DNA from: Geodermatophilus bullaregiensis
GTDB taxonomy: Bacteria; Actinomycetota; Actinomycetes; Mycobacteriales; Geodermatophilaceae
Length of the DNA: 64,000 nucleotides
Direction: 5' to 3'
NCBI RefSeq assembly: GCF_016907675.1
Contig: NZ_JAFBCJ010000001.1
Span: 3,782,001 to 3,846,000, forward strand
How positions within the stretch are numbered: the first letter of the stretch is position 1; every line of letters starts with the position of its first letter. A model generated the notes under the pieces. That model saw only the letters and a program-made list of their open reading frames with translations, was not told the origin of the DNA and ran no database searches. This document shows positions 43,738-51,933 of the stretch, piece after piece. A program made the position numbers and the translations under genes.

Positions 43738-44340
43738 TCAGTGGGGCTTGAGGGCGCCGGGCACCTGCTGGAGGGTGTCCACGGTGCGTTCGGGCTTGGG
43801 GTTGACCTGGCGGAACTTCTTGCGCCCCATCACGAAGGCGACGGCGCCGATGACGCCCCAGAGGACCGCCACGATCAGGGCCGCCAGGCCGGCGTCCATG
43901 ACGTTCTCCAGCGCCCACCACAGGGCGAAGGACAGGAACATCAGCACCATGTAGCCGGCGAAGCCGGCGGCGCCGAACATGCCCGCGCCCTGGCCGGCCT
44001 TCTTGGCCTCGACCGTGATCTCGGCCTTGGCCAGCGCGAGCTCCTGGCGCATCAGCACCGAGAGGTCCGTGGTGACCTCGCTGATCAGCTGGCCGACGGA
44101 GGTGCCGTCGACGTCGGGCCGGCCGGCCTCGGTCATCGGCGTGCCCCGCTCACCGGCGTGTGTGCCGAAGGAGGGGTCGGTGCCGTAAGCCGGATCGGTG
44201 CCGTAGGCCGAGGCGCCGCCGTATCCCTGGTCCGCCTGCTCCTGCCCGTAGGTGGGCGGGGCGGCGTAGTCGGACGGGGGTGGCTCCGGCGGGTAGCCCT
44301 GACCACCGACAGGGGTGGCGCCGGAGTACGGGGTGCTCAT
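43738..44340 (-). CDS. phage-holin-3_6 family (DUF1469-like) membrane protein
   Basis: A 200-aa protein: a Pro/Gly/Tyr-rich disordered N-terminus, then VGQLISEVTTDLSVLMRQEL and ALAKAEITVEAKKAG, the signature start of the actinobacterial phage-holin-like (Phage_holin_3_6) domain. Two membrane helices follow (AAGFAGYMVLMFLSFALWWA; LAALIVAVLWGVIGAVAFVM). It is regularly adjacent to DUF3618 genes. Here it lies between the DUF3618 gene and another repeat protein, with 2-nt spacing to the upstream gene, so they are one operon. Despite the name, no lysis role is implied. Confidence 0.82.
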   Translation of the reverse strand: MSTPYSGATPVGGQGYPPEPPPSDYAAPPTYGQEQADQGYGGASAYGTDPAYGTDPSFGTHAGERGTPMTEAGRPDVDGTSVGQLISEVTTDLSVLMRQELALAKAEITVEAKKAGQGAGMFGAAGFAGYMVLMFLSFALWWALENVMDAGLAALIVAVLWGVIGAVAFVMGRKKFRQVNPKPERTVDTLQQVPGALKPH

Positions 44341-44342
44341 CG

Positions 44343-45203
44343 TCAGACCCCCTGACCCGGACGGCGGGTCGGGTCGTCCCAGCCGGCGGGGGCGGCCGGC
44401 GGCACGACGCTGCCGGCCGGCGGCGTCGTCCCGTACGGCGGCGGCGGCAGCGGCGTACCCGTGGTCGCCTGCTCGCCGTAGCCCGTCGTGGTCTCGTAAG
44501 CCGTCGTGCCCGTCGTGCTCTCGTACCCGGAGTAGGACGGGGTCGGCTCGACGTAGGTGCCCTGCGAGTAGTCGCTCTGGCCGTAGGTGCCCTGGCCGTG
44601 GGTGCCCTGCGTCGAGGCGAACTGCGAGGTGCCCGAGCTGTTCGCGTGGGCGGCCTTGACGCCGCTGGTGAGGCGTCCGGCGAGCACACCGGCGAGCGCG
44701 GCCCCCAGGAGGAAGGTGCCGGGCCTGCGGCGGGCGAAGGAGCGCACCTCGTCGAGCAGGTCGGCCGGCTCGGAGTTCTGCAGGAAGCGGGCGAAGTCGT
44801 CGACCCTGCTCGAGGCCTGCTGGATCAGGTCACGGGCCGGACCGGGAGCCGGCGCGTTCCCGTCGACCATGCCGCGCAGCTGCTCGGCCAGGCCCGACAG
44901 GCTCTGACCGGCCTTCTGCTGCTGCGTGACGGCCTGCTGGCGGACCTGCGTGCGGCCCTGCTCGACCAGGCTCCGTGCCTGCTGCTTGGTCTCGGCGGCG
45001 ACGTTCCTCGCCTGGTCGGCGGCGGTCGAGGCGACCTGGCTGCCGGCCTGCTTGGCGGTCTGGCCGACGTTCTTCGCCTCGTCCCTGGCCACGTCGGTGG
45101 TCGAGGGGGAGCCGGTGCTGGTCGAGGTCGTACTCGTGTCCCCGTAGCCGGTCGCGCCCGAGGAGGGCGGCGGCGGGAGGGGGGCGTCGATGGAGTGGGT
45201 CAT
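44343..45203 (-). CDS. membrane-associated Ala/Gln-rich stress-type protein
   Basis: A 286-aa protein: a disordered N-terminus rich in Pro/Ser/Thr, a long amphipathic helix region (ADQARNVAAETKQQARSLVE, then GRTQVRQQAVTQQQKAGQSL) resembling LEA/apolipoprotein repeats, one membrane helix (RPGTFLLGAALAGVLAGRLT), and a Gly/Ser/Thr/Tyr-rich tail ending in prolines. ATG 45203 is preceded by AGGAGG. It is the first gene of the three-gene operon ending at 42988. Homologues next to DUF3618 are uncharacterised; an envelope-stress role is inference. Confidence 0.72.
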   Translation of the reverse strand: MTHSIDAPLPPPPSSGATGYGDTSTTSTSTGSPSTTDVARDEAKNVGQTAKQAGSQVASTAADQARNVAAETKQQARSLVEQGRTQVRQQAVTQQQKAGQSLSGLAEQLRGMVDGNAPAPGPARDLIQQASSRVDDFARFLQNSEPADLLDEVRSFARRRPGTFLLGAALAGVLAGRLTSGVKAAHANSSGTSQFASTQGTHGQGTYGQSDYSQGTYVEPTPSYSGYESTTGTTAYETTTGYGEQATTGTPLPPPPYGTTPPAGSVVPPAAPAGWDDPTRRPGQGV

Positions 45204-45467
45204 CGTTCCTCCTGAGTGGATCTCGGTCGGAGCAGGCGCTACCCAGTACGCGATCACCCACACATGCCGGCGACGGCCGTCGCCCGGATGTGTGCAGATC
45301 AGCGCGCTGCCGGCGCCGGTGCGCCGGTCGGCTGGGAGCCCGGGGAAGGGGCGGTGGGAACCGGCAGGGCCGGCGGCCCGTGCCCGGCGACGTCGCCGTT
45401 CCCGCTGGCCACGCACTACCCGGACGCCCGGGTCCGAAACCGGGACGGAAGCACGGCGGCGGCGGAG

Positions 45468-45486
45468 TAAGGTGAGCCTTCCCTGA
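45468..45486 (+). promoter_or_regulatory. IdeR/DtxR-type iron box
   Basis: TAAGGTGAGCCTTCCCTGA agrees with TWAGGTWAGSCTWACCTWA at 16 of 19 positions. It covers the probable -10 (TAAGGT) and lies 15 bp upstream of the siderophore-interacting protein start. Iron repression is the expected outcome. Confidence 0.75.
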
Positions 45487-45501
45487 CCTCGAGGAGAGCC
45501 C

Positions 45502-46344
45502 ATGGCCGACGACCGCCCGCGCCGCAAGCGGACCCCCCGCACCGGGACCGTCCTGCGCACCACCCGTGTGACGCCGCACCTCGTGCGCGTCGTCCTGGGT
45601 GGGGAGGGGCTGGCCGGCTTCGCGCCGGAGCACACCGACTCCTACGTCAAGCTGCTCTTCGCGCCGGCCGGTGCGTCCTACACCGCGCCGTTCGACGTCG
45701 AGGACGTCCAGGCGCGGCTGCCGCGCGAGCAGTGGCCGGTGACCCGCACCTACACCGTCCGCTCGTGGGACGCCGGCCGCGGCGAGCTGACCCTCGACGT
45801 GGTGCTGCACGGCGACGAGGGGGTCGCCGGGCCCTGGGCGGCGGCGGCCCGGCCGGGGGAGACGCTGCAGATGTTCGGCCCCGGCGGGGCCTGGTCGCCG
45901 GCCGCGGACGCCGACTGGCACCTGCTGGTCGGGGACGAGACGGCGCTGCCGGCCATCGCCGCCACGCTGGAGTCCCTGCCCGCCGGCGCCCGCGCGGAGG
46001 TGTTCGTCGAGGTCGCCGGCCCGGAGGAGGAGCAGGACCTCGCCGTCGCCCCGGGCGTGCGCGTCACGTGGGTGCACCGCGGCGCGGCCGCCGGGGTCGC
46101 CCTCGTCGCGGCCGTCTGCGGGGCCGACCTGCCCGACGGCGACGTGCACGCCTTCGTCCACGGCGAGGCCGGGGCCGTCCGCGAGCTGCGCCGCTTCCTG
46201 CGGACCGGACTCGGCGTCCCGCGCGACCGGATGTCGGTGTCGGGCTACTGGCGGCTGGGCCGCACCGAGGACGGCTGGCAGGCCGAGAAGCGCGAGTGGA
46301 ACGCCGCCGTCGAGGCGGAGGACGCCGGCCTGGGCGTCGCCTAG
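45502..46344 (+). CDS. siderophore-interacting protein (FAD ferric-siderophore reductase)
   Basis: A 280-aa SIP/ViuB-type flavoreductase. The FAD-binding motif is WPVTRTYTVRSWD (RxYTxR, about residue 80), then GPWAAAARPGETLQMFGPGG, and the NAD(P)-binding half includes HLLVGDETALPAIAATLES and AFVHGEAGAVRELRRFL. It releases iron from imported ferric siderophores by reduction in the cytoplasm. ATG 45502 has GAGGAG 9 nt upstream. The iron box overlapping its promoter fits this role well. The following gene is convergent. Confidence 0.92.
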   Translation: MADDRPRRKRTPRTGTVLRTTRVTPHLVRVVLGGEGLAGFAPEHTDSYVKLLFAPAGASYTAPFDVEDVQARLPREQWPVTRTYTVRSWDAGRGELTLDVVLHGDEGVAGPWAAAARPGETLQMFGPGGAWSPAADADWHLLVGDETALPAIAATLESLPAGARAEVFVEVAGPEEEQDLAVAPGVRVTWVHRGAAAGVALVAAVCGADLPDGDVHAFVHGEAGAVRELRRFLRTGLGVPRDRMSVSGYWRLGRTEDGWQAEKREWNAAVEAEDAGLGVA

Positions 46345-46357
46345 CCGGAGGGCCGCC

Positions 46358-47152
46358 TCACGGGGTCCACGGGAACCGCGGCCCGCGGCGCTCGGTGAAC
46401 GCGGCGACGCCCTCGGCGAGCTCGCCCGCGGCGATCGTCTCGCGGTACCAGCGCGCCGCCTCCGCCTCGCCGTCGCCGCCGGCGACCACCGCGGCGACGA
46501 CCTCCTTGGTCGCGCGCTGGGTCAGCGCCGAGCGCGAGGCGAGCACCTCGGCGAGGCGCCGCACCTCGCCGGCGAGGTCGCCGGCCTCCAGCAGCCGGTC
46601 GACCAGGCCGGTGCGCAGCGCGGTCTCGGCGTCGACGAGCTCGCCGGAGTACAGCAGGTAGCGGGCCGTCGACGGTCCGACGAGCTGCACCAGCTGGCGG
46701 GTCGACGTCGGGGTGTAGACGATCCCGACCTTGGCCGGGGTGACGCCGAAGACGCCGGTCGGGTCGGTGAAGCGCAGGTCGCAGCAGGTGGCCAGCTCGA
46801 CGCCGCCGCCGATGCAGTGCCCGCGGACCATCGCGATGGTCGGCCGGGGGAAGTCGCGCAGCGCGGCCTGGGCGGCGAGGTTGTCGCGGCGCAGCCGGGC
46901 CATCGGGTCCTCGGCGTCCGGCCCGCCGAGCAGGTCACCGATGTCCGCGCCGGCGCAGAAGCTCGGCCCGGCGCCGGTGACGACGAGGACGCGCACCGCC
47001 GGGTCCCCGGCCAGCCCGGCCAGGACGCCCGGCAGCGCCGCCCACATGCCCGCCGTCAGGGCGTTGCGCTTCTCCGGCCGGTCGATGGTGAGGACGGCGA
47101 CCGCGCCGTCCCGCGTCACGCGCAGGTGCTCGGCCCGGGGCGGCCCGCTCAC
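46358..47152 (-). CDS. enoyl-CoA hydratase/isomerase family protein
   Basis: A 264-aa crotonase-fold protein: LTIDRPEKRNALTAGMWAAL, oxyanion motif SFCAGADIGDLLG and GHCIGGGVELATCCDLRF (first catalytic Glu present). The second motif reads VFGVTPAKVGIVYTP, where the usual second Glu of hydratases (FGxPE) is missing, so it may be an isomerase-like or other crotonase rather than a true hydratase. GTG 47152 is favoured because the preceding frame is Pro/Thr-rich. It starts 4 nt after the peptidase stop, so the two genes are co-transcribed. Confidence 0.85.
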   Translation of the reverse strand: MSGPPRAEHLRVTRDGAVAVLTIDRPEKRNALTAGMWAALPGVLAGLAGDPAVRVLVVTGAGPSFCAGADIGDLLGGPDAEDPMARLRRDNLAAQAALRDFPRPTIAMVRGHCIGGGVELATCCDLRFTDPTGVFGVTPAKVGIVYTPTSTRQLVQLVGPSTARYLLYSGELVDAETALRTGLVDRLLEAGDLAGEVRRLAEVLASRSALTQRATKEVVAAVVAGGDGEAEAARWYRETIAAGELAEGVAAFTERRGPRFPWTP

Positions 47153-47156
47153 GCCG

Positions 47157-48071
47157 TCACCCCAGGTCGTCGGTGGCGAAGGTGTCGCACTGCGCCGGGT
47201 CACCGGTCCGGTAGCCGGTGAGGAACCAGCGCTGGCGCTGCTCCGACGAGCCGTGCGTGAAGGCGTCCTGGTCCACCGTGCCGCCGCCGAGGTTCTCCTG
47301 GATAAAGTCGTCGCCGATCCGGCCGGCGGTGTCCAGGGCCCGGTCGACGTCGTCCTGGGTGATCTCGGCGATCAGCGGCTCGCCGGACTCGTCGGGCACC
47401 GTCTCGGCGTGGTTGGCCCAGGCGCCGGCGTAGCAGTCGGCCTGCAGCTCCAGGCGGACGGTGCCGCTGGCCGGACCGGTCTCGCCCGGCGTCACCTGCC
47501 GGTTGGTGCCGAGCAGGTTCTGCACGTGGTGGCCGTACTCGTGGGCCAGCACGTAGGCGTTGGGGAACAGCCCGCCCTCGGCGCCGAACTGCGAGCGCAG
47601 GGTGTCGAAGAAGGACAGGTCGATGTACACGAGCTGGTCGGCCGGGCAGTAGAACGGTCCCGAGCCGCTCGTGGCGCCGCCGCAGCCGGTCGGCGTCTGG
47701 CCGGAGAAGAAGACCGTGTCGGTGGGGACGTACTGCGACCCGAGCGCCTGCGACCAGTAGTCCTGGATGGAGTCGACGTCGGCGACGACGGCGCACTCCA
47801 CCGAGCTGTTGGCGTCCTCGCTGTCGTCGCAGGACTGCTCGAGGGCGGCGTTGTCGGCGGTCTGGCCCTGGCCGAGGCCCTCCAGCGCACCGATGGCCGC
47901 GCCGCCACCACCGCCCCCGCCGAGCACCTGGACCAGGACGAGCACCAGCAGCCCGACGACGCCGAGCCCCCCGCCCCCGACGGCCAGCCCCCGGCCCCCG
48001 CCGAGACCACCGCGGCCGCGCCGGTCCTGGATCGACGACGTGTCGAGGTCGCCGCCCTCCCTGTACCGCAT
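47157..48071 (-). CDS. neutral zinc metallopeptidase (YpfJ/KPN_00787 family)
   Basis: A 304-aa protein: ATG 48071, a Gly-rich start, one membrane helix (GLGVVGLLVLVLVQVL), a Gly-rich stretch, then an extracytoplasmic domain. Zinc motif VLAHEYGHHVQNLLG with the downstream ligand in LQADCYAGAWANH, and DLSFFDTLRSQFGA typical of the family. Several Cys (SCDD, GCGG, YCPAD) may be disulfide-linked. The C-terminal GSSEQRQRWFLTGY is a family hallmark. The physiological substrate is unknown. Confidence 0.9.
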   Translation of the reverse strand: MRYREGGDLDTSSIQDRRGRGGLGGGRGLAVGGGGLGVVGLLVLVLVQVLGGGGGGGAAIGALEGLGQGQTADNAALEQSCDDSEDANSSVECAVVADVDSIQDYWSQALGSQYVPTDTVFFSGQTPTGCGGATSGSGPFYCPADQLVYIDLSFFDTLRSQFGAEGGLFPNAYVLAHEYGHHVQNLLGTNRQVTPGETGPASGTVRLELQADCYAGAWANHAETVPDESGEPLIAEITQDDVDRALDTAGRIGDDFIQENLGGGTVDQDAFTHGSSEQRQRWFLTGYRTGDPAQCDTFATDDLG

Positions 48072-48176
48072 CCCGTCCCGTCCTCCCCGTGCCGGTGTGC
48101 TGCTCGACCGTGCCACCGGCCCCGGGGGACCGCGACCCGGCAGGGGACGGGCAGGCGGCCGGGCCGTCTGCCGGGG

Positions 48177-49022
48177 TCAGGCGCGCTCTGCCGGCTCCGC
48201 GCCGGTGCGCGGGGCGGCGTCGGGCCGGTCGCGCAGGAACAGGTACCAGTAGGACGTCCCGACGAAGAGGACCGCGCCGACGAGGTTGCCCGCGCCCGCG
48301 ACCAGCCAGTTGACCAGCGTGTCGTCCCACCCGACGTCCTCGACCCCGGCGAACAGGGCGGCCGGCAGGAAGAACATGTTGGCCACGACGTGGTCGAAGC
48401 CCATGGCGACGAAGGCCATGACGGGGAAGAAGACGGCGAGGATCTTCCCGGAGACGCTGGTCGAGGCCAGCGACATCCACACCGCGAGGCAGACCAGCCA
48501 GTTGCAGCCCACACCGCGCAGGAAGGTCTCCCACACGGTGTGGTGCACCTTGCCGTCGGCGATCTCGGCCAGCCGGGTGAAGGTGAGCTGGGCGCTGCCG
48601 GTGCTGTCCGGGTCGCCGATGACGCCGGTCGAGACGGCCAGGAAGTAGGCGACGAACAGGGCGCCGAGCAGGTTGCCGAAGAGCACGAGGGTGACGTTGC
48701 GGACGACGTCCGCCACGGTGATCTTGCCGTTCATCGCGCCCAGCGGGACCAGCATCATGTTGCCGGTCGCCAGGTCGGACCCGGCGATGAGCACGAGCAC
48801 CAGACCCAGGGTGAACGCCGCACCCATGAACAGCGTGGGCAGCGTCCCCCAGGTGTCGGAGTCCAGCCCGGAGGAGACGGTGATCGCGACCAGGGCGCCG
48901 AAGGAGATGTAGGCGCCGGCGAGGAAGGCGCTGACCAGCACGCGGTCCCACGTGCGGTGCACCTTCTTGGCGCCGGTCGCGGCGGCGACCTGGGCGATCT
49001 CGGCGGGTTCCTTGGCGGTCAT
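48177..49022 (-). CDS. formate/nitrite transporter family protein
   Basis: A 281-aa FNT channel: about six hydrophobic helices with the family signatures GAYISFGALVAITV, LIAGSDLATGNMMLVPLGAMNG, WLVCLAVWMSLAS, AFVAMGFDHVVANMFFLPAAL and NLVGAVLFVG. It conducts formate, nitrite or related monovalent anions across the plasma membrane. ATG 49022 follows a purine-rich site. It is divergent from the lipoprotein gene at 49173; no formate or nitrite enzyme gene is adjacent, so the substrate is open. Confidence 0.9.
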   Translation of the reverse strand: MTAKEPAEIAQVAAATGAKKVHRTWDRVLVSAFLAGAYISFGALVAITVSSGLDSDTWGTLPTLFMGAAFTLGLVLVLIAGSDLATGNMMLVPLGAMNGKITVADVVRNVTLVLFGNLLGALFVAYFLAVSTGVIGDPDSTGSAQLTFTRLAEIADGKVHHTVWETFLRGVGCNWLVCLAVWMSLASTSVSGKILAVFFPVMAFVAMGFDHVVANMFFLPAALFAGVEDVGWDDTLVNWLVAGAGNLVGAVLFVGTSYWYLFLRDRPDAAPRTGAEPAERA

Positions 49023-49172
49023 GGCGCCTCCCGGGGACAGCGGCCTCGCCGCCGGACGTTAGCGGTACGGGACCGTCCGCGCCGCCCGAGCGGGTGCGCG
49101 GACGCCGACCGCGGTCCCGGCCGGGGGGCGGGGCCCTAGTGTCTGGGTCGTCCACCGAGGCGGGAGGGGTCC

Positions 49173-49559
49173 ATGGCGTTCTCGAACCGGGTGCGCGGCG
49201 CCCTCACCACCACCGTGCTGGCGACCGCCGCCACCGGCTTCCTCGCCGGCTGCGGCACCGACGAGGAGGCCGAGGAGCAGGTCGCCTACTGCACCGACGA
49301 GGACGGCGAGATCGTCGACGACGACTACTGCGACGACGACTACCGCGGCGGCGGAGGCCTGTTCTTCCTGTACCTCGGTGCCTTCCGGCCGGGCCTCCCG
49401 GTCGGCACCGTGCTGCCCGCCGGCGGCACCCGCATCAACCCCACCGACACCGCCGCCCGGCAGCGCTACGGCCTCCCGGGCACCGGCAAGGTCACCGGCG
49501 GGCAGCGGGTCACCGGCGGCATCGGCTCGGGCTCCGGCGGCACGAGCTCCGGCTCCTGA
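49173..49559 (+). CDS. YgiB-like lipoprotein, acidic and Cys-containing
   Basis: A 128-aa exported lipoprotein: basic start, hydrophobic LTTTVLATAATGF, lipobox LAGC (Cys about residue 27), an acidic segment with Cys (YCTDEDGEIVDDDYCDDDY), and a Gly/Ser-rich tail VTGGIGSGSGGTSSGS. This plan (lipobox, acidic Cys-rich middle, Gly/Ser end) is that of E. coli YgiB. A glutathionylspermidine-synthase-like YgiC homologue is encoded 4 bp downstream, exactly the ygiBC pairing. ATG 49173 with GGGAGGGG upstream. Confidence 0.7.
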   Translation: MAFSNRVRGALTTTVLATAATGFLAGCGTDEEAEEQVAYCTDEDGEIVDDDYCDDDYRGGGGLFFLYLGAFRPGLPVGTVLPAGGTRINPTDTAARQRYGLPGTGKVTGGQRVTGGIGSGSGGTSSGS

Positions 49560-49563
49560 GGCC

Positions 49564-50790
49564 GTGCGGCGCGTCGAGGGCGGTGTCGTCCGGCCCGGGT
49601 GGGAGGCCGAGATCGAGGCGCAGGGCCTGGTCTACAACCGGACCCACCTGCCCGGCGGCGAGGTCCGCAGCTACTGGCGCGAGGGCCCCTTCTACGACTT
49701 CACGTCGGCCGAGGTGCAGCGGCTCGAGGGCTGGGTGGCCCAGTTGTTCGAGATGTGCGTGGCGGCCGGCGACCACGTCGTCGAGCACGACCTGTTCGAC
49801 CGGATGGGCATCCCGCTGATCGCCCGCTCGGGGATCCGGGCCACCTGGGAGAGCGAGCCGCCCAGCGTCTACGGCCGCTTCGACCTGCGCTACGACGGTT
49901 CCGGCCCGCCCAGGCTGCTCGAGTTCAACGCCGACACCCCGACCGGGCTGGTGGAGTCGGCGGTGACCCAGTGGAACTGGCACCTGTTCACCGGGCAGGG
50001 CCGCGACCAGTGGAACGCGCTGCACGAGAAGCTCGTCGCGGCCTGGCAGCGCAACCTCACCCGGTGGGAGCGGCGGACCGGCCTGCGCCCGCGGGTGCAC
50101 CTGGCGTGGACCAGCGAGGAGACCTCCGGCGAGGACCGCATGACCGTCGCCTACCTCATGGACACCGTCGTCCAGGCCGGGTACGAGGCGGTCGAGCTGG
50201 TGGTCGAGGACATCGCGCTCGACTCCGGCGACGGCCGCTTCTACGACGCGCAGGGCCGCCACCTCGACGTCGTCTTCAAGCTCTACCCCTGGGAGTGGCT
50301 GATCGAGGACGAGTTCGGTGCCGCCGTCCTCGCCGACGCCGCCCGTCCCGGCGGCACCACCTGGATCGAGCCGCTCTACAAGATGCTGTGGAGCACCAAG
50401 GCGCTGCTGCCGGTGCTCTGGCGGCTGTTCGGCGGCGACCCCGTGCTCTCGCAGCTGCTGCTGCCGGCCTACTTCGCCGACGAGATGCCCTCGTCGTGGC
50501 GGACCTACGTGCGCAAGCCGATGTGGGGCCGTGAGGGCGCCAACGTCGAGATCGTGCGCGACGGGCAGGTGGTCACCGCGATGCCCGGCCGGTACGGCAC
50601 CGAGGGCCACGTCGTCCAGGAGTTCGCGCCGCTGCCGGACTTCGCCGGCGTCGACGGGCCGCACCACCCGGTGCTGGGCGCCTGGGTGGTCGACGGCGAG
50701 CCGGCCGGGCTGGGCATCCGCGAGAGCGACGGGCTGATCACCGACAACCTCAGCTTCTTCGTGCCGCACACCATCGACCACGGCGGCTGA
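49564..50790 (+). CDS. glutathionylspermidine synthase-like ATP-grasp protein (YgiC/YjfC family)
   Basis: A 408-aa GSP_synth domain protein (PF03738): YWREGPFYDFTSAEVQRLEG, LLEFNADTPTGLVESAVTQW, VFKLYPWEWLIEDEFGAAVL, YVRKPMWGREGANVEIVRDG (ATP-grasp lysine and phosphate loop) and LGAWVVDGEPAGLGIRESDG. Bacterial YgiC-type proteins have this ligase domain but no amidase and do not make glutathionylspermidine in vitro; the product is unknown. GTG 49564 is 4 bp after the YgiB-like stop, giving a two-gene operon. The usual partner relation suggests modification of the exported partner. Confidence 0.87.
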   Translation: MRRVEGGVVRPGWEAEIEAQGLVYNRTHLPGGEVRSYWREGPFYDFTSAEVQRLEGWVAQLFEMCVAAGDHVVEHDLFDRMGIPLIARSGIRATWESEPPSVYGRFDLRYDGSGPPRLLEFNADTPTGLVESAVTQWNWHLFTGQGRDQWNALHEKLVAAWQRNLTRWERRTGLRPRVHLAWTSEETSGEDRMTVAYLMDTVVQAGYEAVELVVEDIALDSGDGRFYDAQGRHLDVVFKLYPWEWLIEDEFGAAVLADAARPGGTTWIEPLYKMLWSTKALLPVLWRLFGGDPVLSQLLLPAYFADEMPSSWRTYVRKPMWGREGANVEIVRDGQVVTAMPGRYGTEGHVVQEFAPLPDFAGVDGPHHPVLGAWVVDGEPAGLGIRESDGLITDNLSFFVPHTIDHGG

Positions 50791-50799
50791 CGGCCGCGG

Positions 50800-51348
50800 T
50801 CAGGCCGGCCGGTAGGTCAGCAGGGTGACGCCGGAGGTGAACGTCCGGCTGCTCGTCGCGGTCAGCCGGACGTCGGTGCCGTCGGGGTACAGCCGCCGGC
50901 CGCGGCCGAGCACCCGCGGGTGCACGAACAGCCGGTACTCGTCGACCAGGCCGGCGCCGATCAGCGCGTGGCACAGCCGGATGCTGCCGGTGACCCCGAC
51001 CTCGCCGTCGCGCCCGGCCAGCAGGCCGGTGACCTCCTCGACCGGGTCGCCGGAGAGCACGGTCGTGTTCGCCCAGCCGGGCTCGGTGAGGGTGCGGGAG
51101 ACGACGGCCTTCTCCACCGCGTCGAGGTGCGCGGTGATGCCGGTGGTGTCGCCGGTCTGCTGCGGCCAGTAGCCGCGCATGTCCTCGAAGGTCCGGCGGC
51201 CGACGAGGAAGACCGACTGGGCGGCCATCTGCTCGCGGACGGCGGCGAGCTGGTCACCGCCGTCGCCCTCCTGCGGGAGGAACCAGTCGCCGAGCATCTC
51301 GGCGACGCCGTCGACGGTGACGTTCTGGGTGATGACGAGCCGGGCCAT
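50800..51348 (-). CDS. dihydrofolate reductase/RibD C-terminal family protein
   Basis: A 182-aa RibD_C-type reductase: VITQNVTVDGVAEMLGDWF, SVFLVGRRTFEDMRGYWPQQ, EKAVVSRTLTEPGWANTTVL, GVTGSIRLCHALIGAGLVDE and LFVHPRVLGRGRRLYPDG. These are the substrate and NADPH segments of the YyaP/DfrA-like group, which are usually not true folate enzymes. The start is ATG 51348. Convergent with the YgiC-like gene, 9 bp apart. Exact substrate unknown. Confidence 0.88.
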   Translation of the reverse strand: MARLVITQNVTVDGVAEMLGDWFLPQEGDGGDQLAAVREQMAAQSVFLVGRRTFEDMRGYWPQQTGDTTGITAHLDAVEKAVVSRTLTEPGWANTTVLSGDPVEEVTGLLAGRDGEVGVTGSIRLCHALIGAGLVDEYRLFVHPRVLGRGRRLYPDGTDVRLTATSSRTFTSGVTLLTYRPA

Positions 51349-51432
51349 GTCGCTCCTCGGGTCGGGGGTGTCCCCGGTGCAGACCGTGCGGGGGGCCCGA
51401 ACTCGTCGGCCGGGCGCGGTTACGGTCGGGAC

Positions 51433-51879
51433 ATGCCACTCGCAGGGGAGTACGAGCCGAGCTCGCAGCAGTGGGTCCGCGACCAGGTGGAGCGGTACGA
51501 GGCGACCGGCGGCCGGGAGGCCAACACGCTGCTCGACACCGGCCTGCCCGTCGTCATCTTCTCCACGCGCGGCGCGAGGACCGGCAAGGTCCGCAAGCAG
51601 CCGCTGATGCGCGTGGAGGAGGACGGCGTGTACGCGATGGTCGGGTCGCAGGGCGGGGCGCCGACGGACCCGGCCTGGGTCGCCAACCTGCGCGAGCACC
51701 CCGACCAGGTGACGGTGCAGGACGGCCCGGAGCCGTGGGACGGCGTCGCCCGCGAGATCACCGGCGAGGAGCGGGCGGAGTGGTGGGAGCGGGCCGTGGC
51801 GGCCTACCCGCCCTACGCGGAGTACCAGCAGAAGACCGACCGGGTCATCCCCGTCTTCCTGGTCGAGCGGAAGCGCTGA
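51433..51879 (+). CDS. deazaflavin (F420)-dependent nitroreductase family protein
   Basis: A 148-aa protein of the DDN/F420 split-barrel family: VVIFSTRGARTGKVRKQPLM, VGSQGGAPTDPAWVANLREH and WWERAVAAYPPYAEYQQKTD, ending RVIPVFLVER. These proteins reduce substrates with F420H2, which supports an F420-making actinomycete. ATG 51433 lies 6 nt after TACGGT (51421-51426), so it is probably leaderless. Individual substrate unknown. Confidence 0.88.
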   Translation: MPLAGEYEPSSQQWVRDQVERYEATGGREANTLLDTGLPVVIFSTRGARTGKVRKQPLMRVEEDGVYAMVGSQGGAPTDPAWVANLREHPDQVTVQDGPEPWDGVAREITGEERAEWWERAVAAYPPYAEYQQKTDRVIPVFLVERKR

Positions 51880-51886
51880 TCGAGGA

Positions 51887-51913
51887 CCCTCGTGCCGGGA
51901 CCCGGCACGGGGG
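51887..51913. terminator. hairpin terminator between convergent genes
   Basis: CGTGCCGGG (51891-51899) pairs with CCCGGCACG (51901-51909), extended by flanking C/T and G bases. It separates the nitroreductase-family gene from the convergent aldo/keto reductase gene. Confidence 0.6.
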
Positions 51914-51933
51914 CCGGCGGCACCGGACAGCAG

